Source of the DNA: Arthrobacter sp. SLBN-112
Lineage (GTDB): Bacteria; Actinomycetota; Actinomycetes; Actinomycetales; Micrococcaceae
DNA: 64,000 bases
NCBI RefSeq assembly: GCF_030944625.1
Contig: NZ_JAUSXY010000001.1
Span: 1,984,001 to 2,048,000, forward strand
Direction of reading: 5' to 3'
Position numbers and translations under genes: made by a program. Numbering within the stretch: the stretch's first letter is position 1; every line of letters starts with the position of its first letter. Of the stretch, positions 60,319 to 64,000 are shown piece after piece. The notes below the pieces were generated by a model, which searched no databases, was not told the origin of the DNA, and worked only from the letters and a program-made list of their open reading frames with translations.

Positions 60319-62570
60319 CTAGCGCCGGCTCAGGCTGCGCTGCCGCGGCCGGGACGCCAGCAGCCAGGACTGGACATCTTCAAGCGGCTTGCCGTCCTCG
60401 GAAAGGTGGTGCCGTATCCAGCGGCCTTCGTTGTCCAAGTGCCAGCTGGACGTTTCCGGGTCCATGTAGCGCCGCAGTAGATCCAGGACATAGGTGATGT
60501 CGTCGGCACTGCTCAGCTGGACCAGTGCTTCCACGCGGCGGTCCAGGTTGCGGTGCATCATGTCCGCGGAGCCGATGTACACCACCGGGTCACCGCCGTT
60601 GGCAAAGGCGAATACCCGCGAGTGCTCAAGGAACCTGCCCAGGATGGAGCGCACCGTGATGTTCTCGCTCAGTCCCGGGACGCCGGGTCGCAGCGAGCAG
60701 ATGCCGCGGACAATGACGTCCACCTTCACTCCGGCCTGCGAGGCGCGGTACAGCGAATCGATGATGGCCTCGTCCACCATCGAGTTCACCTTGATCTGTA
60801 CCTGGCCGGGCACGCCCGCCCTCGCGTTGCGGATCTCCGTCTCGATCCGGTCGATAAGTCCCGACCGCACGGACCGGGGCGCCACGAGGAGGCGCTTGAA
60901 CGTGGACTTGGGGGCGTAGCCGGAGAGCTGGTTGAACAGCTTGGAGAGGTCCTCGCCCACCTGGTCGTTCGCGGTCAGGAGGCCCAGGTCCTCGTAGTAG
61001 CGGGCGGTCCGGGGGTGGTAGTTGCCGGTGCCGATGTGGCAGTAGCGGCGCAGCCCGTCAACCTCCTGGCGGACCACCAGCGAAAGCTTGCAGTGCGTTT
61101 TCAGGCCCACGATGCCGTAGACCACGTGCACGCCTGCCTGCTCCAGTTTCCGGGCCCAGGAGATGTTGGCCTGCTCGTCGAAGCGTGCCTTGATTTCCAC
61201 CAGGGCCAGGACCTGCTTGCCTGCCTCGGCTGCGTCGATCAGGGCGTCCACGATGGGGGAGTCACCGGATGTGCGGTAGAGGGTTTGCTTGATCGCCTGG
61301 ACCTTCGGGTCCGACGCCGCCTGCTCCAGGAACGCCTGCACCGACGTGGAGAAAGAATCATACGGGTGGTGCAGCAGGATGTCCCGGCGGCGCATGGCGG
61401 CGAAAACGTTGGCGGCCTTGGACGTTTCGGATTCGTTCAGGTACCGCGACGTGTGCGGCATGTGCTTGGGGTAATGAAGGTCGGCGCGGTCGATTCCGGC
61501 AATCACCGACAGGCCTCGCAGGTCCAGCGCGGAGCAGGGACCGAGTACACCTCGGACTCCTCAACGCCCAGCTCGCGGATCAGCAGCGCCCTGATGTTGG
61601 GGTTGATGTCGTTGGCTACTTCGAGCCGGACGGGCGGGCCGAAGCGGCGGCGCAGCAGTTCCTTCTCCAGGGCCTGCAGGAGGTTCTCGGCGTCGTCCTC
61701 CTCCACCTCCAGGTCCTCGTTGCGGGTGACGCGGAAGGTGTGGTGCTCGAGCACCTCCATGCCCGGGAAGAGCTTGTCCAGGTGGACGGCGATGACTTCC
61801 TCCAGCGCGATGAACCGGGCCACCCGCCCGGGCACAGCACCGGCCCGGGGGCCGTCGATGGAGATCAGCCGGGGCAGCTGGTCCGGCACCTTCAGGCGGG
61901 CGAAGAGTTCCTTGTCGCTGACCGGGTTCCGGACCACCACGGCAAGGTTCAGCGAGAGCCCGGAAATGTAGGGGAAGGGGTGGGCCGGATCAACGGCCAG
62001 CGGGGTCAAGATGGGGAAGACTTTTTCCGCGAACATGACGCTGAGCTGCTGCTTGGCGGCGTCGTCCAGTTCTTGCCAGTGCATGAGGTGGATGTGTTCG
62101 TAGGCCAGCGCGGGGCGGATCTGGTCGGCGAAAACCTGCGCGTGCCGCTCCTGCAGCCGGTGGGCTTCCTCGCTGATCCGCTCCAGCACCTCCACCGGGC
62201 TCAGGCCGGCGGGGGAGGGGACGGCGAGCCCGGTGGCGATGCGGCGCTTGAGGCCGGCCACGCGGACCATGAAGAACTCGTCCAGGTTGGAGGCGAAGAT
62301 GGACAGGAAGCTGACGCGTTCCAGCAGGTGCAGGGTGGGGTCCTCGGCCAGTTCCAGCACCCTGGAATTGAATGCGAGCCAACTCAGTTCGCGGTCCAGG
62401 AAACGGTCCGGCCGGATGTCGCCTTCGGGCTGAAGGTTTGGTGCGAATTCCGGGATGTCGATGCGGTCCTGGGTTGCCCTTGCCGCGGGGACCTCGGAGG
62501 AGCCAAAACGGGCCCGCGCAGGCAGTGCAACATCCTGGGACGTGGCTGTTCCGGAGGGTTCCGGGTTCAT
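60319..62570 (-). pseudogene. ppk1: Polyphosphate kinase 1, frameshifted
   Basis: Makes polyphosphate from ATP. Across one indel the protein is complete, about 750 residues. The N-terminal part has [20 protein letters not shown] near 58 and ends in VYSVPAP, after which the expected [20 protein letters not shown] resumes in the next frame. The second part has the phospholipase-D-like histidine motif [20 protein letters not shown] and [13 protein letters not shown]. The frame changes within a GCGC run at about 61524-61530. Start at MNPEPSG. True decay is possible, but an indel error is likely because everything else is intact. Confidence 0.87.
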
Positions 62571-62702
62571 GGCTTCTCCTTATGGCTGACGCTGTGAAGC
62601 CGGCGCTTCCGCCCTGCGCGGCTCCCTTCCAACCTTACAAGCATTCACCGGCCCCACGGCCGTGTTTAACGCGCCGACGGGCTTTGTTCCGGCCCGCTGA
62701 AC

Positions 62703-63671
62703 CTAGCCCGCAACCGGGCCATACATGACGTCCATGTCCCAACGGGTGAACCCCAGCCGCCGGTACAGGGCAACGGCCGCAGTATTGTCCGCATCCACGT
62801 ACAGCATGACCCCGTTCAGGCCGGCGTCACGCAAGTGCTTGATGCCGGCGATGGTCAGGGCCTTGCCCAGCCCGAGGCCCTGTGCCTCCGGCGCCACGCC
62901 CACCACATACACTTCGCCGATTGCAGGATGCTCGCCGTGACGCGGGTGGACCTTGGTCCAGTGGTAGCCCAGCAACCGGCCCTCCCGGTCCTCGGCCAGG
63001 AAGAACCCCGCAGGATCGAACCAGTCCTCCGCCATCCGGGCATTCAAGTCCGCCCGGGTCAGGTTCCCTTGCTCAGGATGGTGCGCGAACGCCGCCCGGT
63101 TGGCAGCCAGCCACGCGTCCTCATCCGTGCCCGGCACGAAGGCGCGGATGGTCACGCCGTCCGGCAGGCCGGCGTCGGGCAGGTCCACTCCCGCCGTCGT
63201 CATCCGCATCTTCCACAACTCACGCACCGGCGCATAGCCGTAGCGGGCGGCGAGGTCCGCGGCGGCCTCGTGGTTCCCGTGGGACCAGGCCTTCAGGCCG
63301 TCGAAGCCCCGCACCTCCTTGAGCGCGCCCAGCAGTCGGTCGGCCACGCCCTGGTTCCGGTAGGAGGGATGCACGGCGATTTCCAGGACACCGTTGCCAT
63401 CCGCTTCGTCCACCACGACGGCAAATCCGGCCAGGTCCTGGCCGGTGGCGGGGTCGGAATCCTCGTCGGGTGCGTACAGGGCCAAGGTCAGCAGGGTTTG
63501 CTCCCCGGAGTCGCCGGCGCGCATAGTGACCAGGGTCTGTTCGGAGATCGAAGGATTGCCGTCCGATTCCTCGGCCGCGGACAGGAGGTCGCGGCAATCT
63601 TTCAGGAGCTGCTGGTCAACCCCGCCCCGGACAACTTGGACGGGCCACTTCTGCGGATGCGCTGGAGTCAT
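62703..63671 (-). CDS. mshD: Mycothiol synthase
   Basis: Acetylates cysteinyl-glucosaminyl-inositol, the last step of mycothiol, the major thiol of actinobacteria. 322 residues with two GNAT domains. The N-terminal one contains LEIAVHPSYRNQGVADRLLG near 95, the C-terminal one EVYVVGVAPEAQGLGLGKAL near 254, and ends in LYRRLGFTRWDMDVMY. A TAGCCT hexamer ends six bases before the ATG. It lies just downstream of a GlnR-like regulator on the same strand, as in other actinobacteria. Confidence 0.95.
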   Translation of the reverse strand: MTPAHPQKWPVQVVRGGVDQQLLKDCRDLLSAAEESDGNPSISEQTLVTMRAGDSGEQTLLTLALYAPDEDSDPATGQDLAGFAVVVDEADGNGVLEIAVHPSYRNQGVADRLLGALKEVRGFDGLKAWSHGNHEAAADLAARYGYAPVRELWKMRMTTAGVDLPDAGLPDGVTIRAFVPGTDEDAWLAANRAAFAHHPEQGNLTRADLNARMAEDWFDPAGFFLAEDREGRLLGYHWTKVHPRHGEHPAIGEVYVVGVAPEAQGLGLGKALTIAGIKHLRDAGLNGVMLYVDADNTAAVALYRRLGFTRWDMDVMYGPVAG

Positions 63672-63704
63672 GAGCCAAGGCTATACGGCGATGGCGCGCC
63701 AGGC

Positions 63705-64000
63705 TCAGGCTTCGGTGAGTTCGTCTTCCTGCTGCCTGACCAGGGTGAGGCGGTAACCCACGTTCCTGACCGTGCTGATCAGGTTCTCGTGGTCCGCACC
63801 GAGCTTGGCCCGAAGCCGGCGGACGTGGACGTCAACGGTACGGGTGCCGCCGTAGTAGTCGTAGCCCCAGACTTCCGTGAGCAACTGCTGGCGGGTGAAG
63901 ACGCGGCCGGGATGCTGCGCCAGGTATTTCAGGAGCTCGAATTCCTTGAAGGTAAGGTTCAGCGGTGCGCCGTTGACCCGTGCCGTATAGCTTGCTTCGT
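63705..64000 (-). CDS. OmpR-type winged-helix response regulator, C-terminal part (GlnR-like)
   Basis: The 5' end lies beyond the window. About 97 residues remain, all belonging to the DNA-binding domain: [20 protein letters not shown], then [20 protein letters not shown] and VRRLRAKLG, then the wing [14 protein letters not shown]. The [21 protein letters not shown] stretch and the position next to mshD resemble the nitrogen regulator GlnR. PhoP/RegX3-type regulators are alternatives because the receiver domain is not visible. Confidence 0.88.
   Translation of the reverse strand, partial: EASYTARVNGAPLNLTFKEFELLKYLAQHPGRVFTRQQLLTEVWGYDYYGGTRTVDVHVRRLRAKLGADHENLISTVRNVGYRLTLVRQQEDELTEA

Overview
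The window is a chromosomal segment of a high-GC actinobacterium, most likely an Arthrobacter/Pseudarthrobacter-type member of the Micrococcaceae. The support is the GC-rich codon usage, a mycothiol synthase (mshD) beside a GlnR-like response regulator, an actinobacterial Fur-catalase pair, and many genes that look leaderless (TAnnnT hexamer, six bases, then ATG or GTG). Most of it is housekeeping and metabolic chromosome. No rRNA, CRISPR array, prophage or intact insertion sequence was seen.

Layout. 1-2.3 kb: end of an aldehyde dehydrogenase, a zinc alcohol dehydrogenase and a DUF779 protein, a likely alcohol/aldehyde oxidation operon. 2.5-4.8 kb: amino acid permease and TetR regulator. 4.8-7.5 kb: DUF2461 protein, catalase and its Fur-type regulator. 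7.6-16 kb: MFS exporter, HtpX protease, YajQ-like protein, tRNA-Tyr, CBS protein, LysM cell-wall protein, K+ channel, thioesterase, thioredoxin, monooxygenase. 15.6-17.2 kb: acyl-CoA synthetase. 17.25-19.8 kb (locus A): lipoprotein, a WXG-like/calpain-like protease broken by a frameshift, and a membrane-anchored protein. 19.9-27.6 kb: AlkA-like glycosylase, SLC13/ArsB-type transporter, cystathionine beta-synthase and gamma-synthase, HxlR regulator plus MFS, SDR. 27.6-32.1 kb: a four-gene operon of a YgiB-like protein, an ATP-grasp glutathionylspermidine-synthase-like enzyme, an APC permease and an acyl-CoA dehydrogenase. 32.2-38.4 kb: MOSC protein, DEAD-box helicase with a long leader, tRNA-Thr, tRNA-Met, a YidC paralogue, two small oxidoreductases, and a scar made of an IS481-type remnant joined to the tail of a Na+/H+ antiporter. 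38.4-44.7 kb: ROK regulator divergent from a GH13 alpha-glucosidase with a palindromic operator candidate between them, aldo/keto reductase, CitE-like lyase, DUF2797 and DUF3188-like proteins. 44.6-52.4 kb: SulP transporter with ArsR regulator, two MaoC dehydratases, V8-like secreted protease, murB, YcaQ-like protein, CPA-type antiporter. 52.4-53.5 kb: asd, frameshifted. 53.7-56.5 kb (locus B): a second WXG-like effector candidate, an unknown 212-residue protein and three tandem, related two-helix membrane proteins. 56.6-64 kb: small membrane protein, folA-thyA, membrane protein, Nudix/histidine-phosphatase protein, ppk1 (frameshifted), mshD and the end of a response regulator gene.

The most novel material is loci A and B. 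Their large proteins share an almost superimposable N-terminal domain (GTG start, MAG...GADV.QLR..., WKGxDAxRFRSDW), which resembles WXG100-type secretion substrates, followed by different C-termini: a calpain-like protease in A and a hydrophobic, glycine/alanine-rich putative membrane-active domain in B. Locus B looks like an effector with downstream accessory/immunity candidates. No type VII secretion core gene is present here, so the route of export is unknown.

Three genes (the calpain-like gene, asd and ppk1) are each split by one apparent indel. Because asd is normally essential in bacteria with a diaminopimelate wall, base-level assembly error is at least as likely as real decay.
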